Of a stretch of 64,000 nt of DNA, positions 33,955 to 46,100 are shown in pieces. Source of the DNA: Dermatemys mawii (Eukaryota; Chordata; Testudines; Dermatemydidae); NCBI GenBank assembly GCA_007922305.1, contig ML677373.1, forward strand, positions 17,056,242-17,120,241, given 5' to 3'. Below the pieces are notes generated by a model. It did no database searches and was not told where the DNA came from. It saw nothing but the letters and a program-made list of their open reading frames with translations. Made by a program: the position numbers and the translations under genes. Within the stretch, counting starts at the first letter, position 1. Each line of letters begins with the position of its first letter.

Positions 33955-36041
33955 CTATAGTTCAATACTACAGCTATTCCAAATAACCCCACTGTGATCC
34001 AGCGCCGAGGTCATTGTTCCTTAACTAAAAATCCCTTTTTGACCCAAGAAATTTTACTGTATTTTTGACATCTGGTGTCTCTGAACAATGGCTGGACAGT
34101 TGACATGCTGTTAAACATCCAGGCTGGAATGCTGCAATACTTTGCTTTGTTAAAGCACTCCAGAAACTTCAGCCCCTGTAAAATTCTGCCACCAAAAGTC
34201 AAGTCAATACTTTCCCCCTCTCTAAAATCCAATAGTGTCTGCAGTGACAGTGCATTGTATTTCACAGGGCATACAAAGTTCCACTGTGAAGAGCTTTACA
34301 TGTCAGTATATTTGGTCAATTTCAATATCTTCCCAGTTCTTTATGGACTGGTCTAAGTGCTGAGATCTAGCAAGGAAAGCCTCCCAAGGATTCCTGCTTA
34401 TCGGCACTAGACGTTCAGAGCTCCAACCTTTAGCTGTGTCCCCTGGTTGTTTCTCCAGTTTCATAGTTATGAACTAGAGCAAAGGTCTCCTAGACCGCAT
34501 ACAATGCCTGGAAGGAGTCAGAGCAATTGCTATACGTGTTCCAAAGTAAACCCATGTCACAGCACGTAAAGTAAAAACAATGCTTTAGGAGAATAAAAAA
34601 TACATTCCCAGAAACGATTCTCCTATCATCCTTTCCAACATGTTGCTAGTTTAGAAGATTCACCAGCCCACATGCAGATTCCATGCCAAAGAGGACACAT
34701 CGCTCAGAACAATGCTTCAGTTTTGCACTAAGGCAGTTTTCAGACTTTCGGAAGCCACAGTAATGATCTAAATATCATGGCCAAATGGCACATAAAGACT
34801 TGGTACTCAGGGAGTGCCACACTTCAGAAGAGAAACATCTCTGACCCTGCTGTGAGTGAGCAGAACAGTAATGCTATTAGGCAAGCCCAAGACATAGTTT
34901 TTCTCCACTTCTTCCCACAACTCCTCAGAATGTAAGGAGGTATTGCAGAACATCACGTGAAGAAGAAAAGCACCTGGATACATTATGCGAGACTGGATGC
35001 TTCATTCCAAGAGGCACAGCAAATAGAGCCTTTGGTTTACCTAAAAAACTAGATGTGATCTTTAAAATTCTGTTCATTTCAGACAGGGCTGTTTTTTCAA
35101 AATGGTGGGGTTGAAAAACACCTCAGACTGTATGGCAGGAGCAAGTTGAGGTGCTGCCCACCTTTCTGATCTTTAATACCCTGCAAACGTTCAGAATTTA
35201 TATTGTTCCATCCCACCAAAGCTTTCTTCAAGACAATTCAGATACACCAATGACAAGTCAGTCACTTCTTAACCCCAGCTATTCCAGAGGAATTTCTGCA
35301 AGGCTTCTTTCTGAAGACACTTGGCTTCGATACATGGCTCTTGGTTATATCACTGTCACTTGCTCATCTCCTTTAGAAGTTTCTGGTCTTCTATTCCAAC
35401 AAGCTACCCCATGTTGGCTTTTACCATTAGTGCTAAAGACTTGTATTTATTTAATTCAACCCACACCCATCTGCAATGGTGTTAGACAAACCATGTGTAG
35501 GAAGTATCTTCCATAGGTTTAACCATTTTGAAAGCCCCGCCCCTCCAATACCTGTTCAAGGCTGGTCTCTTGCCCACAGACTACAGCCTGGGCAACAGGA
35601 AATCGAGAGGAAAAAAAATATCAACCTCTAGAACTAGTGATGGGATCCATCAAGAGAAGGGGAGGATGATGCTTTTTCAGAAAAAAAAAAAAAAAAAAAT
35701 TCCTACATTCGGGACAGAATCAAACTCCCACTGACATCAATGGTAATTGGATCTGACCCATGTGTTTAGCCATGAAAATCATTTGATTTTGTCTTATGGT
35801 CATTTCTCCTGTAAAAGAAGAAACCAGGTTCTTTTAAAGATTTCTGCTTGAACTACCTTTGCTATCTAGTGATGGCAGGGAAAACCTCAGAGTTTTCATG
35901 GTCATCAGTGCTCACTTATGGATTTAGGAATTCAGATGGGAAGAATGGGATACACCAGCCCCCAAACTGCATGTGACAGCCAGTTAAACCTCCTGCCCAA
36001 ACAGAATAATATTGGTGCTGCTTGACCCAAGATTCATTTGA

Positions 36042-36169
36042 TTTATTGGGTAGCAAAAATTTGTGTCTCCCTCTGTAGAAAAAGGAATAATGTAGCTTCT
36101 GCCTCCTGCAGTACTTAGGATTTCTTCTTTAATATTGCTACAAAAAACAGGTGCCTTAAGTTATTTATT
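36042..36169 (-). terminator. Candidate TRIM25 poly(A) signals
   Basis: TTTATT on the plus strand (AATAAA on the TRIM25 strand) occurs at 36,164-36,169 and 36,042-36,047, about 430 and 550 bases after the stop. Further copies lie beyond (35,446-35,451), so the true end may be farther left. Confidence 0.3.
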
Positions 36170-36527
36170 ACAATTTAGTAGGCTTAAAAGTAGAATTCCT
36201 GGCCTGCCCTCTGTGACCGTATTGTTTTACGTTATAAAACTAGAAATATTCACAGGTAAAATCTTTTGACAGATGGAGAAAAGTTCTCGCTCTCCTTTAC
36301 ATTCATGTGCAGTAAAAGCCACCATTCGTCATACGTGTCAAACTAGAGCACAAAATCCAGTCTGTAGATCTTGCTTTTCTAATCAGTAACTTTCCAGTAC
36401 TTGCAGGACTGCAGTCTAGTGGTTTTGGATAAGCAGAAAGCCACCAGAAAAAGCCATCCGGCAAGCTAAAGCAAGTATGTTCTTTGAATTAAGTGAGCAA
36501 GCTAGAACTATCATAGTGAATCCCTGA

Positions 36528-36545
36528 AAGAGAGAGAGAGAGAGG
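36528..36545. repeat. AG microsatellite
   Basis: A short AG run just after the TRIM25 stop codon, within the 3' UTR. Confidence 0.9.
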
Positions 36546-36597
36546 GATCGAGGATACGTAAATGGCCTGAGCAGACAGATTCAGGTGCGACAGCCTA

Positions 36598-37127
36598 TTA
36601 TTTCAGCTGGCAGAGGGAAAGCATAGTGCCACTGGAAAACACCCAGAAAGCAGGATAAAGCGCTTCCGTGAACTGTGCTTTAAATTTGTAGATCAAGTTA
36701 TGTTTCTCGCCGACACCCAGGAAAATAACGAATCCCCCCTCATAATTGAGCAGCACACCAATCTTGGTGGCCTTGGTGTTGGGCAGACATTTTTCAAGAT
36801 CATTATGCCAGGCTGAAATTTTTGAATTAAACCACTCAATGCACCAGGAGCTGCTGTTCCTCCCCAGGCGGCTGTCTGCCCCTTGCCTGTCCATGCTCCC
36901 ATAGCAGATGCCGATGCCACAGAAGTTGTTCCGTTGTAGTTCCACTTCCCAGTAGTGGATGCCCCTCTTGAAACACTGGAAGCCCAGCACTTGGGAACAG
37001 TAGGTGAAGCGCTGAGGGTGGGGGTTATACTTCTGGGGTGTTTCAGAGACCGACATCTTGGTGTTTCGGTCCGATAACAGCACTTTGTTGTGAGCAGTGT
37101 TGAAATCCAGTGTGATTTTAGCTGCAT
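36598..37127 (-). CDS. TRIM25: TRIM25 last exon, PRY/SPRY domain
   Basis: The exon opens with [10 protein letters not shown] and contains [52 protein letters not shown] and [10 protein letters not shown] before TAA at 36,598-36,600. The acceptor (TTTCTCCATAG) joins phase 1 from 38,664. This domain binds RIG-I and RNA in the family. Confidence 0.97.
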
Positions 37128-40100
37128 CTATGGAGAAATACATCGATAAATGATAAATACTAAATCCAGCTGTGTGTGCCTGGATGTACCTGTTCCTGTG
37201 TGTGTATACGTACAAAGAACAGGGGGAACGAAGGGATGGAACAGTTACTGGCCCTATTGCTTACTCCAAAATACCAGTGGCTTCCCCTTTTCCACATGGT
37301 AGCTATTGCCACACAACACACCTTCCCCTCCAGGCGGCAATAAGAACAGATTAAAAACACAGCCCATCCCACCAAACTATGCATCCTCAAGGTCATTTTG
37401 ACCATGTTATACACTCCTCACGATCAATCACCGTAAGAAGTGCGGCCTCCAGGGAATTAACTCTGCTTCTGCTCCTCTTTGGCTCAGATCCAGCTGAACG
37501 GGTGCACAGAAAGGGGGAAGCCTGCAGTCAGGGTCTGCCACCCAAATCGCTACATGGGAACGGGGTGAAGGCAGTGCCTACTAATCCACCACTATGCAGT
37601 GCCAACAGTCTTTCCTCCAGCAGGGCGCCCAGGCCAGGACTCCTGTAGCCCTGAGACAGCGGCCGTCGTTGTGGAGCGGCTCAACTGCTGCTCGGAGGCC
37701 TGGGTGATTTCGGGGTATGGAAGGAGCCCTTCCCGCTGTATCCCAAGGAAACTGAGAGCAGAGCCCTTGTACTCTGGTAGCGCAGAGGTTATCAATGTGG
37801 CACTGAAAGGCATATGCCATCATCTACCTACACCCCTACTTGGAGGCGATCACCCCTACCCATCAACTGGGATGAGAACGCCAAGCCATACACCACAAGT
37901 GTAGTAACAGAGGGCCACCAGGTAATGACACACACCACATAACAAGCACTCCAGAATGCCGCAGACACGGCGCAGCTGTAGGCGGAGAACTAGAGTTCTA
38001 ATGGTTAGCGCTAGCAGAGAGCACTGGAAGGGGGAGAGCCTCACACTCCGGGTGTTGAAACCAGTTTACAACTCTTAGTGGGCAGCAGTGGGGTGGGGGA
38101 ATGATCCCCTATCTACCCACTGTGGGCTTTCTTCTGAAGCATCTGGTGCCAGCCACTGCCGCAGACAGGATACTGAACTAGATGGGCCATGGCTCCGAAC
38201 CACCACTGCAATTCCTATTTTCCAGTCTGAAGGCTCCCTTCTTTTAGAAATCCAACTCTCATTTTTAAAGATGCCTTTGGAGCCTAAACACCAGTAACTT
38301 TCCATGAACCCCACCTGCAGAGTTAATTTTTATACCGCATCCCAACAAACTCATTTGGAATAGTGATCCCAAGCCAACAGGGCCATAAGTGCATGGGCGT
38401 CAATTAAATTTAAGTGTCACACTTATGTTAACAGTGAATTTGATCTACTCTGGCAGCAGGTCCAGTATTTTAGTAGTTAACTGTTTTACCCTTTTTCTAG
38501 TAACACCCCTCATATATATCAGTTAACCAGCAATTTCAGTACATGAATAAAGCCACAGCGACGCAAAGCTCCAGAAAGAAGTGAGTCACAGAATACCACT
38601 GAAGTCTAAGAGATCATAATAAGAGTCAGCCATTTTAAACACCCAACACATCAGGTTACTTACATTCCAGGAGCTCCTCTCTCGATTTCGTTAAAAAGCT
38701 TTCAAGAGACGTTGCACCTGGATTCGCAGCATTTGGTGCTGAATTTATGGAAGGAAAAGAAACAATGGCATGTCACTTAATCTGTTCATACAGGTTCCTT
38801 AAATGTAATCCAATAATGTCCTACAGCTAAATCTGTGAATCTCAGATGAATAGAACAGGCCACAGAAAACCAGAACCCTCCACACATGGGACAGCCTGCA
38901 GAATTCCAGTGGTTGTATTAAGAGCATATTACTAGAGTGAGTCATTAGCCACAGAACAGGTACAACATGGAGCACGCCAGCAAGGCATCCCCTGCCCCGG
39001 TCCCACCAACAGTCACTCTTTTCTGCAGGGACCAGCTCAAGGCGGAAAATGCAAACTGCAGGCTGAGTTTACATTCTCTGATGTCTCCGTAGAACCAGCC
39101 AGGGTGGCAGCTGTGCTAAGGGTTCTGGGTGTGGACTGCTCACTAATTTCTTTCACACAGGTCACTACTGACCTTCGTGGGATTTGAAACAGACAGGTTA
39201 AGGAGCTCCGCATCTTACTGCCAAGTCTCCTATGTCACCCCGTTCCCCATCTTAGATTTTTAGCTACTTCTTCCTCTAAGAGCTCAGTATGTCATGTGTG
39301 AGAGGGGAACCTGATGACTCACTCAGTCAGCTTGCATGAGCCCAATCCTGCAGGTGTACAGCACCTCCCTCAAAGCCCACAGAGCCCTCGACACCCATTA
39401 GAGAAATCAGGATGGAGGACACCTTTCCCCTTGCAGGAACAGGAAATACAGGCCTAAGCCTGGGGAGAGTTTTGCCAGGGACTTAGATGCAGCTGGCTCA
39501 GGCAGTGTGTGCATTTCCTGCTCCCCTGCACACTGTAGAATTTGCACAGAACCAATGTTCACAGCAGAATTTTATTTTTCCCCCCCACGCAGAATTTGTG
39601 ATTTCTACCAAAATGCTCCCACTGCCAGCCCCAGGTGCGGCTGGGGCTCCCGCTGGGGACTCCTCAGGTCTGGGGCGGGTGAAGAACTCTGAGGAGCAGA
39701 GGTGAGGCTGGAGGCTGTATTGATGGTAGGTTCTGAGCAGATGGGGTGAGGACTGGGAGGGTGAACTGAGAGCAGGGGGTCGATGGGGGTGGGGGAGTGA
39801 ATTGATGGGGTGGTGATGATGATGGGGGCTGGAGGACTGAATTGTGGAGGGTTGATTATATGGTGTTATTTTGACAAATAAAATATGCAGAATTGTAAAA
39901 TTTCATGCGCAGAATTTTAAATGTTTTGGCACAGAATTCCCCCCAGCGCAATTTCCTCACAGCTTTGCAAAATGCACTCCGAGGCTGCCCTGTGTCCCAC
40001 CTGCATTTCCATTCCAGAGCCTCTGTTGATCCAAGCTTGACACTCATGCATCTTCCACATTACCTCAGTGGGAGGCTTGGATCCTCCCTAGTGGCTCATC

Positions 40101-43100
40101 CACAGAAGAGGTTAATGACTCTTCTACAGATGCCAGCTAGACGACTAGGCTTTGAGGGAGAAGGGCCTGGGGTCCAGTCCCCACTGACTGCCCCCAGGGG
40201 ACCGTTCTCACAGAGTTTTGTAAGCTAAAATGACACAGCCAGACACCTGTGTCCCGAAGAGAGACGAGGAGCCTTCTCAAACTTAGCACTCATTTCCACT
40301 TGCCTCCAGCAAGTCAGCCATCCTCCACTTTGCATTTTAAGTAGCAAATTTTATTATTATTATTATTTTGGAGTAAAAGTCTCGAAGTTCTGAACTTACC
40401 AGATTTGGCAGGTTTTCTTTTATCCTCTGAAAAAGGAAAGGTCTCTGTTACTCAGTGTAAGGCTGGATGTATTAACATTTAAAAATGACATCCATTGACA
40501 CACAAGGACAACGCTGCAGCTGGTGTAGCTCTGCTGAAGCCAATGGAATTACTAGTTAGCAGCAGCTGCAGTGCTGGCACATTGCAGTCCAATGCAGATT
40601 TTTCCAGGCTGGAAATTAAATATTACACATACACACTCCACACAGCATACTTAGTTGCTTACTTTTTCAACAGGCTGAAGCATACGGCACCAGTCGGTTC
40701 AGCTCTGACCATATAGGGCCTGATTCGGTGCCTAGAGCCTGTGCAGAACTCCCATTGAAATCAACGGAAAATGTACGTGTCAAGCGCTTGCAGGATCGAG
40801 CCAGTGGTTTTTAAACCACTGCTGCACAGCAAACGTAAGACTCGTGGAACACTGCTTGGGTCTCCATCCAAGATAGCTAGCTGCTATGTTTGCTTTGCCC
40901 TCTCAAGAGCTCCAGCTACAGATAAACAGCTCTATATTCTACATAGGTCATTCCTTCACGAGGTGACTGTTTTAAGTCAATGGAATGGAGGAGAACCTAC
41001 CAAATCAGACTAAAAAGGGAAGACACATCAGTCCAAAAGTGCTTGCCTACGGCACTTTATCTATGGGCCCCAATGCAAGGCACCAAGGATCTCATCTGCC
41101 TTCCCACCCCACCTTGGCTGCAGCAAGAGCAACAAGAACAATGAACATCACTCACTGGTGTCTGCATCCTCACTCAACTCCGGCTCAAGCTTCTGAGGGG
41201 CTTTACCTATTTTTGGAGCTTCTTGTGAAGGGAGAAGACAGAACATGAGCAGATTATAAAGCAGGACACATCACATGCAACAACAGAGAAGGAACAGACA
41301 TTTATGGCTAGTTTAATGGTGACCTCGGTCCCTTGCACAGTTACTGTGGAATAGCTGGATTAGCAGGCAGAAACCTGGAAGACCACAGGTGTTCTCAGCT
41401 CCCATTGGGTTTGCACCTTGCAGAAAGAACTCTGCATCTCACAAGACCAGGGCCCTGGATTATAAACCTGCACCCTCTGGACATAGAAAAGCAGCATGGG
41501 GGTGGGTGGGGTGGGTGGGCATGACCTTGCCATCAATCCACAATCTTCAGGTGTTTCACACGCACAAGTAGGTGCCTCCAGCAATAGGGGGAGTTGTAAT
41601 GATTTCAAGTCCCTATCAGTAACACACCATGCACTAAATTCTTGGGCTATGCAAGTTACATACCAACAATGTTTTCTCCAGAGGCCACCCCTGCAGATAT
41701 TACCTTACATCCCCATACCAAAGTTATGTTAGAGGAATGTCGTCAATTGGAATGCTGTAAGCTCCCTTGACTTTTTGAAAGCTGTTTCGCTAAGGGCTCC
41801 TCAAGTTATTCATTTTGGTTTGTAAAACATTTCCAATATTCTGCCGGTTCCCTTGCAGAAATTTGGGGTGGGGGGGAAAAGGAGCCTTTTGGGTGGCTGC
41901 AGGAATAACAGACCAACCCTGCTTGGGCCCATCTTTCAGTACACGCACCTGCCTTTTGCAGCCGCTGTTACCCTCAGTACATACCCTCTGGCAGAGCCTA
42001 AGCAAGAGCAGGGGTGTGAATTTCTGTTAAGGGGTGTGAAGTTCTGGGTGCTGCCCTGCTGGGAGGGAGGTCATCATGCAAGAGACAAGATACGCAACCA
42101 TCAGCCACATGCAGTGTACAGCTGACATCACTGGGTGTACGATCTAACCAAACTCAGGGCTGGGGGAGTAATTTCTCTGAGCTTTCAGTTCTAGTCTTCT
42201 TGGAGAAGCTTGCTGTTGTTTTAAACCATGTTTTCAGATAGAGATGTGATTTTCAAGTTCACAGTGCCTCTTAGTAGTCATCTATTTGCTCTCGCGGCTA
42301 CTGTTGCATTGACTGCTAGAGGAAGAATTGAATGAGCAGAATTTGGCTTTCGATGGCAACATTGTTAACTTACGTGATGCAACAGCTTTTCTTCCAGATG
42401 TTGAGAGTTTATTTGAAGGGTTTATTTGAAAAGCCTTCGGTTTCCACTGTGGATTTGCTGCAATGAAAGATCACACACCACATTTTAGAGCTGTATTGCT
42501 GTAACAAGGTACAATGAGAGGAAGGATAATCTTGGGGTTCAGATATCTGATTGGGACTCAAGAGACCTCTGCCCACGTCTGTGGCACAGCTGAAAGTCCA
42601 ATTAAACACCCACTCCTACAAACACTTTTGCTCATGTTAATGGGGTTAAGTCCCCGACTCCACAAACACTTAATCTCTCTGTATCTGTAAAATAGGCTAG
42701 GAATAGTTTCTATCTGTCTTAGAATTTTATGCTGTCAGACATCACTGTAGGGTCTCAGAATCTGGTAATAGGAAAGGACTTCAGAGAGTCTCTAGCACTT
42801 TTCCCCTTTCTCTATTATAACATAAGCTCTTCACAGCAAGGACTCTCTCTCTCATTGCATGAACTGCACCTAGTATAATGCAGGCCTCCAGACCACTGTA
42901 ATACTGATGAACAACAAGGCACAAGTTTATAAAGACAAGCTCATTACAATGTGGTCTTCCTACATCTGACACAAAGTACAGCAAAAGAAAAAGCTTGGTC
43001 TTGCCAGATAGTCAGGTACAGGGATCAGTACCAGTACTTTGTATCTGTTAATAAATACAGCCAGGGAAGGAGCGAAAAAGATATAAGCGGGGGAGAAAGG

Positions 43101-46100
43101 AGGACAGAGCGTGGGGAACTTACCCTTCTCCTCCACACTTGGTCTGGACTGTCCACCTGCTGTTACAAACATCTGGATCAGTAAGTACAACTGTTTCAGA
43201 TACATACTGATCTTCATTAGCAGCCCTTACAATCTCACTAACTTGTGTGCAGCAACTAAAGACTTGGCTCTAGACATGATGAAGATCGCCCGGTCTCTTC
43301 AGACAGACACTTTAGAAACCAAGCCAGATTCCCCTTCGCTTTCCAGCACAGGCCTTGTCTACACTGGAGAAGTACCTCAGTTTAAACTACACGGATTTAA
43401 AAAAACAAAACAAAACACAACACATCTACTTGAGATGACACAAACCTCTAGAACAGGCACTTAAACCCAGTTTAAGTATCTTATTTTAGAGTTCAGACCA
43501 CTTCAACAAGATGGATTTTTAGTTATAGAGAAGCTCACCAGTTTCCCAGGGTGGGCTATAGTTCAAAAATCATCCCTGTTCTGAGATTTGCTTTATCCTT
43601 AGGTATATTGCTGACCCATGCAGCTAGACTGTACTTACAAACAAAAGTCTGATCCCACAAACACTTACTCCCTCTAGATTTTTCTCTTCCTTCTTCTGAG
43701 TGACTGTCAGCCTGAACTTAAAGTTAGAGAGTCATGTCTAGGCTGGCTATCAAGGTGAGTCAGCAAAATAATTCTGCACCTCTACAAAGAGGGTATAAAA
43801 CCGGACACCTATTCACACTTCAGGAATGTACTTAACTACAGACAAAACATACAGCCTAACACTTTTGATCTGATAAGAGGGATCTCTGTCCCATTCAGCA
43901 GGTCTGACTTACAGGCATGGAACCACTAAACTAGAAAGCTTAATGGGGATAACTCACTCTTCTATCAGTGCTGCAAACTTCACTAACATACATTTCACAT
44001 TCACCATTTTACTCTTGGCTCCAAACAACCAACTTTCTGCTCTCTACAACATGACTCTCCATCCTTCAAAGTTTTTAAGGGCCGGCTTGACAAAGCCTTG
44101 GCTGGGATGATTTAGTTGGTGTCGGTTCTGCTTTGAGCAGGAGCTTGGACTAGATGACCTCCCAAGGTCCCTTCCAACCCTGATATTCTATGATTCTATG
44201 ACTCTCCACACGCAGAGGGCTATGGAAGGAAAATAACGTTCTATGCTAAGCCAACATAGTAGGAATACAGACAAACCCTCCTACAGATATACAGGAAAAG
44301 TGAAATTCCATTTCTTTCCACATTTTTAATTCTCTTGGTGAATTTCTCCTTGTAAGGCGAGATACAAAATTAGATTCTTTATTCATCATATTCTACTTCT
44401 TGATGATCACATAGCTCTCTATGAGAGTTCTGTCAAAGGAAAAAACAGTGGGAAAGTATCAAGATACTTATAAGTTTATCCAAATGTAAACAAAGTGTAC
44501 CACTGTTTAGTCCTGTTGACAAGCTTTAAACAAACACACACCTACATCCATTCTCTTTCCTAAACATCCTCAGTATTTAACTTGTAGCATTTTTATTTCG
44601 AGAGGGACGGTTTCATTACTTTACAGTACAGCTCAACTGACCAACAGTTTTAAAACATCCATATACAACATTGTAACAAGCCAGAAAAGTCTGCCTCTGA
44701 ATATTTTACATTTAAGCAATTATACTGTTGGATCTCAGAACAATAAAACAAATGCGCGCAGTGGTAATTCTCTCTGAAATGATATCGTACCTTCCATTTT
44801 CTTCTCCTGAGATGGATTCACTGTTTGTTTCACTACTTCTTTAAGGGAATAGACACTTTGATAAATGGTGTGTATCAAGTTTTGGTCCAAATCAATTCTG
44901 GGGATGAAAGCATCTTTGGTTGAAGTCTGTCGCAATTTCGCTGCTTTCTGTAATAAGATAGGGAAGAGCTCATGAAGTCAGGGAAAATTCACTGCATAGA
45001 AAAATTTGAGTCTGGAATGTCATAACTGGCTTAAATTATTTTACTTCTGCATTATTTCTTGTGTGTGTTGATTTAGTGGGAGGAAGGGAGGTTATATTCA
45101 AACGCTGATCGTTCATGGCAAAAGTAGCTACATGGATTATTTTCCTCACATGATATCTGAAAACTGAGGAAGAGCTATTGTAGATGAGTCACAGCAGTAA
45201 ATTTAAGTTACACCATGATTACTTCCCTGGTTAACTGACTCTGCCAGGAGCTCGCAACTGTGGCTAAAGATAGTGAGAAAAGAAAGAAACTAGAGAATAA
45301 TTTGCTTATAAAAAGGGAGAAAATGATTATGCAGACAACAGGAACAACAATCCTAACCACTGATTCAATGAGCAAATAATATCACTGTCTAGTAGAGTAC
45401 GCACAGGACAGCTAACTCAGTGGACTTATTTCTATGCCTTTTCTAAAGCCAAGTCACCTAGCAGTTATTACTATCATCTTTATAGAAAATATCGTTTTAT
45501 GTACAGTTAGACTGATAAAAAGTCTTAGCGCAGGGCTCCTGCGGAAGTCTCTTTCTGAGCTCAAACAAAGTTAGACGTCAGAACTCACCTTCAAAAATGC
45601 AATATCATCATCTTCAGTCAGTACCATTTCAATCTGGTCCCTGATGACCTGAATTTCATTTTTCTTCTTTCCCAGGACGCTATGAACGTAATCAAACTTA
45701 TCACAGACTCGCTTTTCCTCTGCTTCAACCTTCTTCATTGACTGGTTTTCCATTTCTTCTATTACAGCTTTAATTTCCAAGAACTCACTCCTGAGCAAAT
45801 CCATCTTCCGGGCAGCTGTCTCCTAAATCACCAACATATTGACACTGGTTTCAAAGTGGCTACTTGTGGGGCAAGGCCGTTAGTGAAATCTCTCTGCCTT
45901 CATTCCATTTCCCCACAGCAGCCCCCAAAGGGCCTTATCTTTCCCCTCACACCAATGGCAGGTCTCTTATTCACTTCAAAGGGAGTAGGAACAGAGCCCA
46001 TCCCTGTCCTTGCCCCTCAAAATCAGTCACTCAGTGTTAGGCAGGCAGTGCCATCTTGTGGTTAGAACAGAAAACTGCAAATCAAGATTTCAAGGTCTGC

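Larger units (their letters stand above)
25701..35990. other. Intergenic region between convergent meteorin-like gene and TRIM25
   Basis: I see no secure gene. Contents are an AT tandem repeat (25,861-25,924), an A/T-rich repeat (about 26,100-26,360), half a GGGTGACCAGA element (26,666-26,701), an unassigned ORF on the minus strand (27,664-27,846), a SINE (about 28,120-28,290), noncoding element B (29,908-29,990), a foldback repeat (about 30,230-30,310) and an hAT element (33,683-33,954). The left part of TRIM25's 3' UTR may reach into it. Confidence 0.6.

Noticed and set aside
35624..35650. TCTAGAACTAGTG...GGATCC, resembling a cloning-vector polylinker
   Set aside because: The match is short, interrupted by three extra bases and flanked by ordinary genomic sequence, so coincidence is more likely than contamination.
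43669..43703. Exon-like 35-base segment on the TRIM25 strand (GACAG acceptor, GTAAGTG donor, KKEE-like peptide)
   Set aside because: It would enter in phase 1 but leave in phase 0, which puts a stop into the next exon at 42,457. The neighbouring exons join correctly without it.
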